Shown: positions 35,487 to 43,968 of the stretch, piece after piece
Layout: each line of letters starts with the position of its first letter
How positions within the stretch are numbered: the stretch's first letter is position 1
DNA from: Candidatus Collinsella stercoripullorum
Lineage (GTDB): Bacteria; Actinomycetota; Coriobacteriia; Coriobacteriales; Coriobacteriaceae
Direction: 5' to 3'
DNA: 64,000 nucleotides
Assembly (NCBI GenBank): GCA_019117005.1
Contig: DXAO01000002.1
Location: forward strand, 1-64,000
The notes under the pieces: model-generated
The model's database searches: none
Told to the model about the DNA's origin: nothing
What the model saw: only the letters and a program-made list of their open reading frames with translations
Made by a program: the position numbers and the translations under genes

Positions 35487-35496
35487 GTTTCATCAC

Positions 35497-35572
35497 GGGC
35501 GATTGGCGCAACGGTTAGCGCAGGTGCTTTACACGCACAAGGCTGGGGGTTCGAATCCCTCATCGCCCACCC
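35497..35572 (+). tRNA. tRNA-Val (TAC anticodon)
   Basis: A cloverleaf with acceptor GGGCGAT/ATCGCCC, anticodon loop TTTACAC (TAC, Val), T-loop TTCGAAT and discriminator A at 35569. The next bases are CCC, so CCA is not exactly encoded. Confidence 0.93.
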
Positions 35573-35743
35573 CAGAAATTGTCAACGGTGCCGCCCCGGC
35601 ACCGTTTTCGTTTCGTGCCCCCTGCACAGGGATTCGAACCCCCGTTGGGGGCGCGGAGCTGAGGAGATGCGCGAGCATCTCCCAGCGAAGCGCGCAAGGG
35701 CCCGGAGGGCCCGCAGCGGGAGGCCGCGCCCCGCGCGGCCGAC
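35555..35743 (+). repeat. Unit 1 of the tRNA-Val 3'-end tandem repeat
   Basis: The unit runs from the 3' half of the T-stem of tRNA-Val (ATCCCTCATCGCCCACC) through its terminator, an antisense T-arm (AGGGATTCGAACCC, 35628-35641) and a hairpin-rich core, to the point where ATCCCTCATCGCCCACC recurs at 35744. The spacing is 188-189 bp. Confidence 0.85.
35584..35610 (+). terminator. Terminator of tRNA-Val
   Basis: Perfect arms AACGGTGCCG and CGGCACCGTT with loop CCC, followed by TTCGTTT. Confidence 0.85.
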
Positions 35744-35749
35744 ATCCCT
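35628..35749 (+). ncRNA. Candidate structured RNA core in the tRNA-Val repeat
   Basis: AGGGAT (35628-35633) can close with ATCCCT (35744-35749). Inside are CCCCC-GTT-GGGGG. The main hairpin has GCTG, a bulged A, GGAGATGC, the GCGA tetraloop, GCATCTCC and CAGC (35658-35686). Then come GGGCC/GGCCC (35698-35712) and GGCCGCGC/GCGCGGCC (35722-35740). The same order of hairpins, with compensatory changes, occurs after tRNA-Glu. Expression and function are unknown. Confidence 0.6.
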
Positions 35750-35850
35750 CATCGCCCACCCCGGAATGGTCAACGGTGCCGCCCCGGCACCGTTTTCGTT
35801 TCGTGCCCCCCCTGCACAGGGGGATCCGACCCTCAACGGGAGCATGGGGC
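35744..35850 (+). repeat. Unit 2 (degenerating) of the tRNA-Val repeat
   Basis: This repeats the tRNA-Val 3' end, the terminator (arms at 35772-35781 and 35785-35794) and a decayed antisense T-arm (GGGATCCGACCC). GC-rich hairpins follow that no longer match the core well. Confidence 0.75.
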
Positions 35851-36294
35851 GCATGAGCTGCGGGGGCGTTCGCCGCGCGCCGAGGGCGCCGACGGCGCCC
35901 TCGGCGGGCGATTCAGGTGCGCGGCCGTTCGTTTTCCAGGAGCTGGCGCAGAATCGCCGTTTGGGGGAAGCCCATCCCCGCGAACGGGCCCCTGCCGCCG
36001 CGATTCGGTCTAGCCAAGGCGCTCCCCAGCACGCGCAGCGGCAACTGGAGCGCCAGACACATGGTACAGGGAACATTTTTCCGCTTTTCGACACCTGAGA
36101 TCGCGCCGAACCGAGCCCCCGTCATCGCTTCGACGAGCTCTCCCTCAGCCCTCCTATCCCCAAACGGTGATTTTCTGCCATGATCGCGAACGCGAACGAA
36201 AAACGCACGCTGTCGGGCTCGACGAAGGCCCCCAAAAGGTCCCCCGGATTGCCGCGCGACAGGCCGCCCCGCCCTCACCATCCCGTCTCAAGGC
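35851..36294. other. Gene-free stretch between tRNA-Val repeats and the low-GC block
   Basis: It starts with a perfect 13-bp hairpin (CGCCGAGGGCGCC-GAC-GGCGCCCTCGGCG near 35877-35905). Directly after comes GGGCGATTCAGGTGC, which resembles the 5' end of tRNA-Val with its D-arm deleted. Open frames on both strands in the rest have no recognisable product. Confidence 0.4.
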
Positions 36295-36336
36295 AGCGGC
36301 GGCCTCCCGCCGATCTCTCAGCGGGAGGCCGCCGCT
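36295..36336. terminator. Strong hairpin at the edge of the low-GC block
   Basis: Perfect 16-bp arms AGCGGCGGCCTCCCGC and GCGGGAGGCCGCCGCT with a 10-base loop lie 22 bases past the stop of the next minus-strand gene. The T-tract is poor. Confidence 0.65.
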
Positions 36337-36358
36337 TCACGCAGCCGAATCAACGACC

Positions 36359-36904
36359 TCAGGTGTCCAGCTCCTCGATACGGCATATCGTCTGGAACAG
36401 CGTCTCGAACTCATCGAACTCGAACGTCCCCTCGGGATCGGTAACGATCGCCTCCGCCTCGTCCAAGAAACGAAGGAGCTCCTCTTTCTTCTGCTCGTCC
36501 CCCGACTCAACCACCGATATCACGTGCGCGAGCTGGAGCCCGACAGGATTTGTCTTCCCAGTCATATTGAAATCGTACCAACGCCGATAACAAGAGAGCA
36601 GATAGGACCAGTTGACATCATAGATGCGCTCGGCACCCGCACCACTTGGCGGGTTCTCGACATCGTACCGGATGTTGTCCAGCATGATCGGCATCTGACT
36701 CACCGTATCCGCAACGAGGTCCGTCCGCGCGATGTGCGGACGCATCTGGCAATCTGCCTGCACCGACGCGATGAGCACCACCAAAAGGGCCACCACGATG
36801 ATCCTGAAGCAGGTGATATGGCTACGGATGACGGTGCGGAGCTTCTCGAACATCTTGGAGCCCCCCGACACCAGCGGATCGATGCCCAGTGCTTCCTTCT
36901 CCAT
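36359..36904 (-). CDS. Membrane-anchored protein of unknown function
   Basis: 181 aa with one hydrophobic segment (about residues 33-53, FRIIVVALLVVLIASV) and a soluble C-terminal domain rich in acidic residues and aromatics. I recognise no family. An internal Met at codon 18 (MFEKLRTVIRSH) is an alternative start that would place the helix nearer the N-terminus, as in a signal anchor. The base composition is clearly lower in GC than the flanking genes, and it forms one end of the low-GC block. It may be unrelated to the nucleoside genes next to it. Confidence 0.6.
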   Translation of the reverse strand: MEKEALGIDPLVSGGSKMFEKLRTVIRSHITCFRIIVVALLVVLIASVQADCQMRPHIARTDLVADTVSQMPIMLDNIRYDVENPPSGAGAERIYDVNWSYLLSCYRRWYDFNMTGKTNPVGLQLAHVISVVESGDEQKKEELLRFLDEAEAIVTDPEGTFEFDEFETLFQTICRIEELDT

Positions 36905-36970
36905 GAGAAGTATATTATATGGTATGAAATCAAAAGTCCTGTTCAGCGCCTGTTTTCATCACCGTTATAG

Positions 36971-37004
36971 CGGAGGGGGACGGCCTCTCGGCCGCCCCCC
37001 TCCG
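36971..37004 (-). terminator. Hairpin after the nucleoside hydrolase gene
   Basis: Arms CGGAGGGGG and CCCCCCTCCG with inner CGGCC/GGCCG pairs. No clear T-tract. Confidence 0.5.
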
Positions 37005-37058
37005 GAGCTCTACAACTGTCGAATTGACCGGTTTCCGACACTTGCCGATCGAGTCAAC

Positions 37059-38102
37059 CTATTTCACCGGAACCGTCTTGCTCAGATGCTCGAAAAGCAT
37101 CTGGACAAACTTGCCGGAATCCGCATTTAGGGCAACCTTCGCAGTAACGGGCGCCGATCCCTTGAGGGTATTGTGAACATCCGCGACCATACGCCCGTCG
37201 CATAAGCCGAGCGAGATATCGATGTCCACGTTGCAGTCGACCAATTCAGTAACTACACTTGGATCGATGCAATACGCAACCGCCAGTGCATCATGAATCG
37301 GCGCGCGATCGGTGTCGTACCTATACAGCACCTTCTCGGCTACGGTACCCGGGGTATGGCGCAGCTCGAAATTGTGCTCACTTACATCGTTCACCTTTAG
37401 GCCCTCGATACGCAGCTTTGCAAGTTCCGCAGCGAACTTCGCTGCCGGGGTACCGATGCGTTCAAGCTCCTTCGCCTCGTCATAACTGATGCACGCCTTC
37501 CATGTCGCATCAAGTGGAAGGATCACTTTGGGAACCGGCGTATCCATCACGATCTTCGCGGCCTCGGGATCTGCCCAATAGTTGAACTCCGCAGATGAGG
37601 AGATGTTACACGCGATATGGCCTCCGCCCATGGATACAATCTCCTTGATCTTTCCCACGATCCGAGGCTCCATACGAATCGCCATGGCGATGTTGGTAAG
37701 CGGCCCCACCGTCACAAGTGTGATATCTCCATCGGATTCCATGAGCGTATCGACAAGATAGTTAACCGCATGCTGGTGCTCAGCACCGATCGTTGCCTCA
37801 GGCAGCTTAAGATAATCCCCATGGCAATCATTTTTCGTGACTCGTGGAAGCTCGGGCTTGCGCTCCGGGATAAGGTTGCAAACCAGCGGTTCCACACAAC
37901 CCGCGTACACGGGAACCGAGCTGCCGAGAAACTGCTTCATGCGCAGCGTGTTCTCGAGCGTCTTGGGGAGGATGCGGTTGCCATTGACCACCGTGATGCC
38001 CAGCACGTCCAACTTCTCCGAAAAAAGAGCGAGCATGATCGCGATGGCATCGTCGCTGCCGGGATCACAATCAAGGATGATCTTCTTCTTGTCTTCCATC
38101 AT
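37059..38102 (-). CDS. Inosine/uridine-preferring nucleoside hydrolase
   Basis: These enzymes split ribonucleosides into base and ribose. The 347-aa protein has the calcium-binding DCDPGSDDAIAIM, VGPLTNIAMA, SMGGGH, AEFNYWADPEAA and the catalytic-region HDALAVAYCIDP, all typical of the IUNH family. Two ATGs (38102, 38099) follow AGAGGA. It is the last gene of a run with a DcuC-like carrier and a ribokinase. This supports a path of nucleoside uptake, hydrolysis and ribose phosphorylation. Substrate specificity cannot be told from sequence. Confidence 0.93.
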   Translation of the reverse strand: MMEDKKKIILDCDPGSDDAIAIMLALFSEKLDVLGITVVNGNRILPKTLENTLRMKQFLGSSVPVYAGCVEPLVCNLIPERKPELPRVTKNDCHGDYLKLPEATIGAEHQHAVNYLVDTLMESDGDITLVTVGPLTNIAMAIRMEPRIVGKIKEIVSMGGGHIACNISSSAEFNYWADPEAAKIVMDTPVPKVILPLDATWKACISYDEAKELERIGTPAAKFAAELAKLRIEGLKVNDVSEHNFELRHTPGTVAEKVLYRYDTDRAPIHDALAVAYCIDPSVVTELVDCNVDIDISLGLCDGRMVADVHNTLKGSAPVTAKVALNADSGKFVQMLFEHLSKTVPVK

Positions 38103-38141
38103 CGTTCCTCTCTTATTCTTTCAAGTTAACATCGATGACGA

Positions 38142-39506
38142 TCAGACCAGCCCCCCGGTCACTACAGACACCGCAAGGTTCAAGATCATCGCGAGTCCGA
38201 GGGGGACCATGTTGATTTTGATCACCTTCATGAGATCGACCTTCGCATATCCCGAAACTGCGATGACTGCTCCGGCGACCGGGGAAAGCGATCGACCGAG
38301 TGCGGTGCCGATCTCCATCGGCACCATAATCGAGGTGGTGGCGATTCCAAGCTTAGCCGCCATCTCAGGAACGAGCGGACCGAATGCATACAGCGAGGCG
38401 GCGCCAGACCCCATGATCATCGCGGCAGCGAACGTGATGAGCGACATCAGCACGAGAGTGAGCACCGATGCCCCTTGCATCGTCGAGATCATATCAGCGA
38501 TGATAGACACCCCTCCGAGCATCTTGATTCCCTGCGCGAAAACAGAAGCGGAAATGATGATGCTCACGATGTTGGAGAACGCGTCGGCCATGGAACGGAA
38601 CACGACCTTGATATCGCCCGTGACATCGAGCTTGTTCGGACGGCGAATCAATTCGACTACGGCGACGATCACGATGGAGATGAAGCACGCAGTGATAACG
38701 TCCATGGGCACAATGGGCCAGATGGCGAACACAAGCACCAGCGCCAGCGGAATGAGGGGGAACAAGACGTAATAGCCGGGGCAGTCGACATCATCGACTT
38801 CGGTTTGCTCCTCGAGCTCCGCCTCGTCAAGCCCCTCCTTCTCGGCGACCCACTTGTAATAGAACGGAATCATGATCGCAAGGACGACGATGATGCACGC
38901 AACGACAATGAATTGATGGTCAGTGAAGAACTGCACGACGGGCATACCGGACGTCTCCGCGGCGAAGATCGTGGAACCGTCGTTGGGGCCCCAGTCGATG
39001 CAGATGAGGCACATCGTCGAAGCAGCGATCAGAGGATGGACCCCCAGGGCGAGCATGATGGGGAACGTGGTCCCGAGAAGCAGTACGGCAAGTCCCGCTT
39101 GCGAGGTAATCACGAGCTTGAGCAACATACCGATCACGTACATACCGGCGAGAACGAGGTACTTGTTCTTAATCGCCCGCAATGGTTTGACCGCCAGATA
39201 CGCCAGCTTCTTTGAGGCCTTAATGTGATTCATATAGGCGCCGTATCCGGTAACTGTCATAATAATGGCGCCAACGCCCGCAACGTTGGTCTTCAGGGAC
39301 GTCGTGATGTACGCGAATGCATCAACGACGTAGTTCCCGCTTCCTTCTTCTCCCAAAGCTGACGTGCCAGTCAGGAAGGAAGCGAGGACGATGATCACTA
39401 TTCCTGCGATCAGGAATACAAAGATAGGATTGATTTTCTTCAGGACGAGCCGCGCGACGATTACGCACGCGGCGAGCGTCAATACGATCAACAACGCCTG
39501 TTCCAT
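38142..39506 (-). CDS. DcuC-family membrane carrier (probable nucleoside or dicarboxylate transporter)
   Basis: 454 aa with about 12 hydrophobic segments. GYGAYMNHIKASKKLAYLAV is typical of the DcuC anaerobic C4-dicarboxylate carrier family, and GRSLSPVAGAVIAVSGYAKV near the end is the second conserved DcuC region. A charged cytoplasmic loop lies near residues 220-240. DcuC proteins are known for C4-dicarboxylates. Here the gene lies between a nucleoside hydrolase and a ribokinase, so I infer that it imports a nucleoside. That has not been shown. RBS GGAGGAG lies upstream of the ATG. Confidence 0.82.
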   Translation of the reverse strand: MEQALLIVLTLAACVIVARLVLKKINPIFVFLIAGIVIIVLASFLTGTSALGEEGSGNYVVDAFAYITTSLKTNVAGVGAIIMTVTGYGAYMNHIKASKKLAYLAVKPLRAIKNKYLVLAGMYVIGMLLKLVITSQAGLAVLLLGTTFPIMLALGVHPLIAASTMCLICIDWGPNDGSTIFAAETSGMPVVQFFTDHQFIVVACIIVVLAIMIPFYYKWVAEKEGLDEAELEEQTEVDDVDCPGYYVLFPLIPLALVLVFAIWPIVPMDVITACFISIVIVAVVELIRRPNKLDVTGDIKVVFRSMADAFSNIVSIIISASVFAQGIKMLGGVSIIADMISTMQGASVLTLVLMSLITFAAAMIMGSGAASLYAFGPLVPEMAAKLGIATTSIMVPMEIGTALGRSLSPVAGAVIAVSGYAKVDLMKVIKINMVPLGLAMILNLAVSVVTGGLV

Positions 39507-39525
39507 GTTGATTCTCCTCCGGTTT

Positions 39526-40515
39526 TTATCGAGCAGTGCGTTTTTTCGTCAGCCTCCCCGTGCCCCCTTCCGAATCGGCCCCCTCGCCTTCACCCAACTG
39601 CCGTGTCATGGGAGCCTCCTCGTTTTCCAGGAACTCCATGACCTCCTCGACAGCCGGTATAGATTGAGCCGCGCCCTCCCGCATGACAGAGAGAGCCGAA
39701 GCCGCACTTGCACGAGCAAGTGACTCGGCTACCTCCGCTCCATGCATCAGACTGGCTAGGAAATATCCGCAGAACGTGTCTCCAGCGCCTGTCGTGTCGA
39801 CGGTCTCGACGCAGACGGCATCACAGCGCACCGTGCATTCGCAATCCGCATAGCAGCTTCCAGCTGAGCCCAAAGTCAGAACGATGCGCGCGCCATCAAA
39901 TCGAGATCGCAGCGCCTCGATCAGGCTGAACGCCCCCTCGTTCACATTGACGCCTGTCAGGGCAGACGCCTCATGCTCGTTCACAATGAAAAGGTCGACG
40001 AGATCGAGGTCGAGGGCGAGGGCGCTCTCGTTAATCGGCGACGGGTTGAAGATGACGACGGCACCGCGCTCCTTTGCCACGCGCATGGCGTACCCGACAT
40101 TCGAGGTTTCATTCTGTAGCAGGACCGCATCCCCCGCACCGACTTCCGCCAACGCCCGATCGATTAGCTCACGAGAGAGCTCGTCGTTCGAGCCTCCGCA
40201 GATGATGATGTCGTTTTGACCGGTGTCGTCAACCTGAATAACCGCGTGCCCAGTGGGCCCTCCCACGCATTCTACGAACCGGCAATCAGCTCCTGCACCC
40301 TTGAGAAGCGAGACGAGCGCCTGCCCGTCATCCCCGACCGCACCGACATGCCAGACGTCAGCCCCTGCCCTTGCAAGCGAGACGGACTGGTTGAGCCCCT
40401 TTCCTCCATACGATTCGGCATAAGATCGCGCTTTGATAGTTTCACCCGGTCGAACGAAGCGCTCTACGCGATAAACGCGATCGATGTTCAACGACCCGAT
40501 GTTCAGGATCTTCAT
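39526..40515 (-). CDS. Ribokinase-like PfkB-family kinase
   Basis: A 329-aa PfkB kinase with MKILNIGSLNIDRVY, GGKGLNQSVSLARAG (substrate motif) and the catalytic DTTGAGDTFCGYF. It has all the key residues and is therefore likely active on ribose or a nucleoside. The C-terminal 25 residues are a charged tail. It is the first gene of the minus-strand cassette and lies behind a good promoter and a palindromic operator. It faces the LacI-kinase fusion gene. Confidence 0.9.
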   Translation of the reverse strand: MKILNIGSLNIDRVYRVERFVRPGETIKARSYAESYGGKGLNQSVSLARAGADVWHVGAVGDDGQALVSLLKGAGADCRFVECVGGPTGHAVIQVDDTGQNDIIICGGSNDELSRELIDRALAEVGAGDAVLLQNETSNVGYAMRVAKERGAVVIFNPSPINESALALDLDLVDLFIVNEHEASALTGVNVNEGAFSLIEALRSRFDGARIVLTLGSAGSCYADCECTVRCDAVCVETVDTTGAGDTFCGYFLASLMHGAEVAESLARASAASALSVMREGAAQSIPAVEEVMEFLENEEAPMTRQLGEGEGADSEGGTGRLTKKRTAR

Positions 40516-40528
40516 CTCTCCCCTTTCT

Positions 40529-40556
40529 AAGAAAATGTTTTCCGAAAACTTTTCTT
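40529..40556. promoter_or_regulatory. Palindromic operator of the nucleoside cassette
   Basis: AAGAAAA-(T)-GTTTTC-C-GAAAAC-TTTTCTT is a near-perfect inverted repeat with a single extra T in one arm. It lies just downstream of the predicted start of transcription of the ribokinase-carrier-hydrolase genes. It is the obvious candidate site for the adjacent LacI-type regulator. Confidence 0.6.
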
Positions 40557-40569
40557 TCGCCGCTGGTAC

Positions 40570-40597
40570 AGTAAAATGAGTGCTGTGGGCATGTCAA
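40570..40597 (-). promoter_or_regulatory. Promoter of the ribokinase-DcuC-nucleoside hydrolase genes
   Basis: On the minus strand a perfect TTGACA (40592-40597), 16 bases, TTTACT (40570-40575). The palindrome at 40529-40556 follows directly. Confidence 0.7.
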
Positions 40598-40684
40598 GCA
40601 CATTCCGCTCGACAACCGCTCGCCGACCGCAAACGGTAAACGAGCAGATCGATTCACCTATGGCTTGCACATCAGGGAGGCCGC

Positions 40685-42553
40685 ATGACAATCACTGAGA
40701 TCGCCCGGCTAGCCGGTGTGTCCGTTTCCACGGTCTCGAAAATCGTCAATCGGAAGGACGACAGCATCAGCGCGGAAACACGCGAGCGCGTCCTCGCGAT
40801 CGTCAAAGAGTACAACTACCGACCGTATGCGAACGCCGCCTCCCCCACTGGAAGGTCCGGAATCATCGGCGTCCTTACGCAAGAACGCCTGGGCATGCTG
40901 GTACAGGGCATCGTCTCGAAAGCCACCAAACTCGGATATGCCACCGCGATCAGGACCTACACCGATTCGGAAGACGCCCGAAGACAGCTATCCTCCCTGC
41001 TTGAATTGCGAATCGACGGGGTAATCGTCGACGGCGCATGCGGATATCCCGACCTGATCAAGGCATTGGAAAGCGCGACCGTTCCCCATCTCTTCTTCAA
41101 TACGAAAGAGGACCGGGCAGATGCGAATCTGGACTACGAGCTTCTTGGATTTCGAACCACCCAGGAGCTTGCCCTGCGCGGTCACGAGCGTATAGCCTGC
41201 ATGCTCGGTACTGGAGCTCGTGTCCACGGCTTCTTCGAAGGCTACCGGCGCTGCCTTTTCGAATCCGGGATTCCCTTCGACGATGAACTCGTTTTCGAAT
41301 CCTCCGCAGGACTACCGATCGAGAAGGTTGCATCGCATTCATTCAGCGGAATCGTCGTATCTCATTTTTACGATGCCCTGCGACTGTATAGCGCTGCCAC
41401 GGAGCTTCATTACGGGGTACCCTTCGATTTCTCAATCGTTTCACTGCGGGACGATGAGCGGCAAGCGCCCTTTCCCCCGATTTCCGCAATCGAGATCCCT
41501 CGTCTTTCGTACGGAAGCCACCTCGCCGACCTCCTCATCTCAGTTATCGAGAAAACCGAGCCACCGACTCCGTTCGAGACTGCTGCGCGACTCTCGTCCG
41601 CCGCATCAGTCGATGTTCCATACACCTCGAGAGCTCGACATATTGTCGTGGTCGGTTCGATCAACACGGACAACTACCTCACCTTGGACGTGCTTCCGCA
41701 TCCAGGCGCCACTGCGACGACCTCGAGCTCCCAAACCTTCCCGGGAGGAAAGTGCCTGAACGAGGCCATCGGGGTTGCCCGACTCGGTCATGAAGCCGTC
41801 GCGATCGGACGGGTGGGGGACGATGCGGACGCAGATCATATCCTGCGATCCCTCGCTGATGATGGCGTCGACACGACGGGGATCGCAAGGACACAGGACA
41901 AGCGAACCGGCCAAGCGTTCATCTTCGTCCCCAAAGATGGCGAATCCACCATTACGATCATGACAGGCGCCAACGACATTCTCTCCGCTCAGGATGTAAG
42001 GGCTTGCGAGCGCGCCTTCGCTCACGCCAGCCATTGCCTGGTCAACACCGAAGTACCTCTCGATGCTGTCAGGGAGACCCTTCTTCTTGCTCGCAAGCAC
42101 GGCTTGCTCACCATCATGAAACCGAGTGCTGTGAACACCCTGCCCGATGACCTGATGGGGAAAATCGACATCATGGTGCCCAATGAAGCAGAGCTGGATG
42201 CGCTCAGTCCCCATGACAAGTCGATCGACACGAAGATGCGAACGCTGGTCGAGAAGGGCGTCGGCGCCATCGTCGTGACGTTGGGAGCACAGGGCTGCAA
42301 GGTCCTCAGCCACGATACGAGCAAACGGATACCCGCCGCCGACCTGACGGCCGTCGATAGCACCGGAGCGGGAGACGCCTTCATCGCAGCGCTGGCATCC
42401 TACCTCATCCGAGGATACGATCTCGAGCAAAGCGCCCGCATCGCAACGTACGCTGCAGGGCTGAGCGTCACGCGTCAGGGCGCATCCGCAGCGCTCGTGG
42501 ACAGACCGACGCTCGAAACCTACGTGCATGCCGTAGAGCCCGGTCTCCTGTAG
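40685..42553 (+). CDS. LacI-type regulator fused to a ribokinase-like (PfkB) domain
   Basis: One uninterrupted 622-aa reading frame. Residues 1-55 are a LacI helix-turn-helix with hinge (TITEIARLAGVSVSTVSKIV). Residues 58-310 are a LacI/periplasmic-binding effector domain (SGIIGVLTQERLGML, RHERIACMLG-like HERIACMLG). From residue 319 a PfkB kinase domain follows (VVVGSINTDNYLTLD) with the anion-hole motif DSTGAGDAF near residue 558. The substrate motif reads GGKCLNEAIGVARLG instead of GGKGxNQA, so catalysis may be weakened. It is divergent from the ribokinase-carrier-hydrolase genes and most likely controls them. The ATG follows AGGGAGG. Fusion of a sugar kinase to its regulator suggests that ligand sensing and phosphorylation are linked. 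Confidence 0.88.
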   Translation: MTITEIARLAGVSVSTVSKIVNRKDDSISAETRERVLAIVKEYNYRPYANAASPTGRSGIIGVLTQERLGMLVQGIVSKATKLGYATAIRTYTDSEDARRQLSSLLELRIDGVIVDGACGYPDLIKALESATVPHLFFNTKEDRADANLDYELLGFRTTQELALRGHERIACMLGTGARVHGFFEGYRRCLFESGIPFDDELVFESSAGLPIEKVASHSFSGIVVSHFYDALRLYSAATELHYGVPFDFSIVSLRDDERQAPFPPISAIEIPRLSYGSHLADLLISVIEKTEPPTPFETAARLSSAASVDVPYTSRARHIVVVGSINTDNYLTLDVLPHPGATATTSSSQTFPGGKCLNEAIGVARLGHEAVAIGRVGDDADADHILRSLADDGVDTTGIARTQDKRTGQAFIFVPKDGESTITIMTGANDILSAQDVRACERAFAHASHCLVNTEVPLDAVRETLLLARKHGLLTIMKPSAVNTLPDDLMGKIDIMVPNEAELDALSPHDKSIDTKMRTLVEKGVGAIVVTLGAQGCKVLSHDTSKRIPAADLTAVDSTGAGDAFIAALASYLIRGYDLEQSARIATYAAGLSVTRQGASAALVDRPTLETYVHAVEPGLL

Positions 42554-42556
42554 CGA

Positions 42557-42604
42557 CACGGCGGCCCCCGACGCGAAAACCCTCCGCGCCGGGGGCCGTG
42601 CCGA
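42557..42604. terminator. Hairpin between the convergent LacI-kinase and argD genes
   Basis: Arms built from CACGGCGGCCCCCG and CGGGGGCCGTG with inner GCG/CGC pairs. No long T run. Confidence 0.5.
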
Positions 42605-42631
42605 GTACCGCGACGGTTGCCGGGCCCCGCC

Positions 42632-43912
<1,281 letters not shown>

Positions 43913-43968
43913 GGGGGATCCTTTCATAGACAGGGCGCCCGGCGTGCGGCCGGGCGCCTCGGGGCGCG

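Noticed and set aside
35630..35760. A second complete tRNA on the opposite strand of the tRNA-Val repeat
   Set aside because: Only the T-arm is present in antisense. D-arm, anticodon arm and acceptor stem are missing.
35913..36281. Minus-strand frame of 122 codons beyond the tRNA-Val repeats
   Set aside because: No ribosome binding site, no recognisable motif, and an equally long frame on the other strand.
35497..42560. tRNA-Val 3'-end copies as attL/attR of an integrated island
   Set aside because: Both copies lie within 260 bp on the left. No copy was found near 42.6 kb and no integrase exists in the block. I could only scan by eye, so this is not final.
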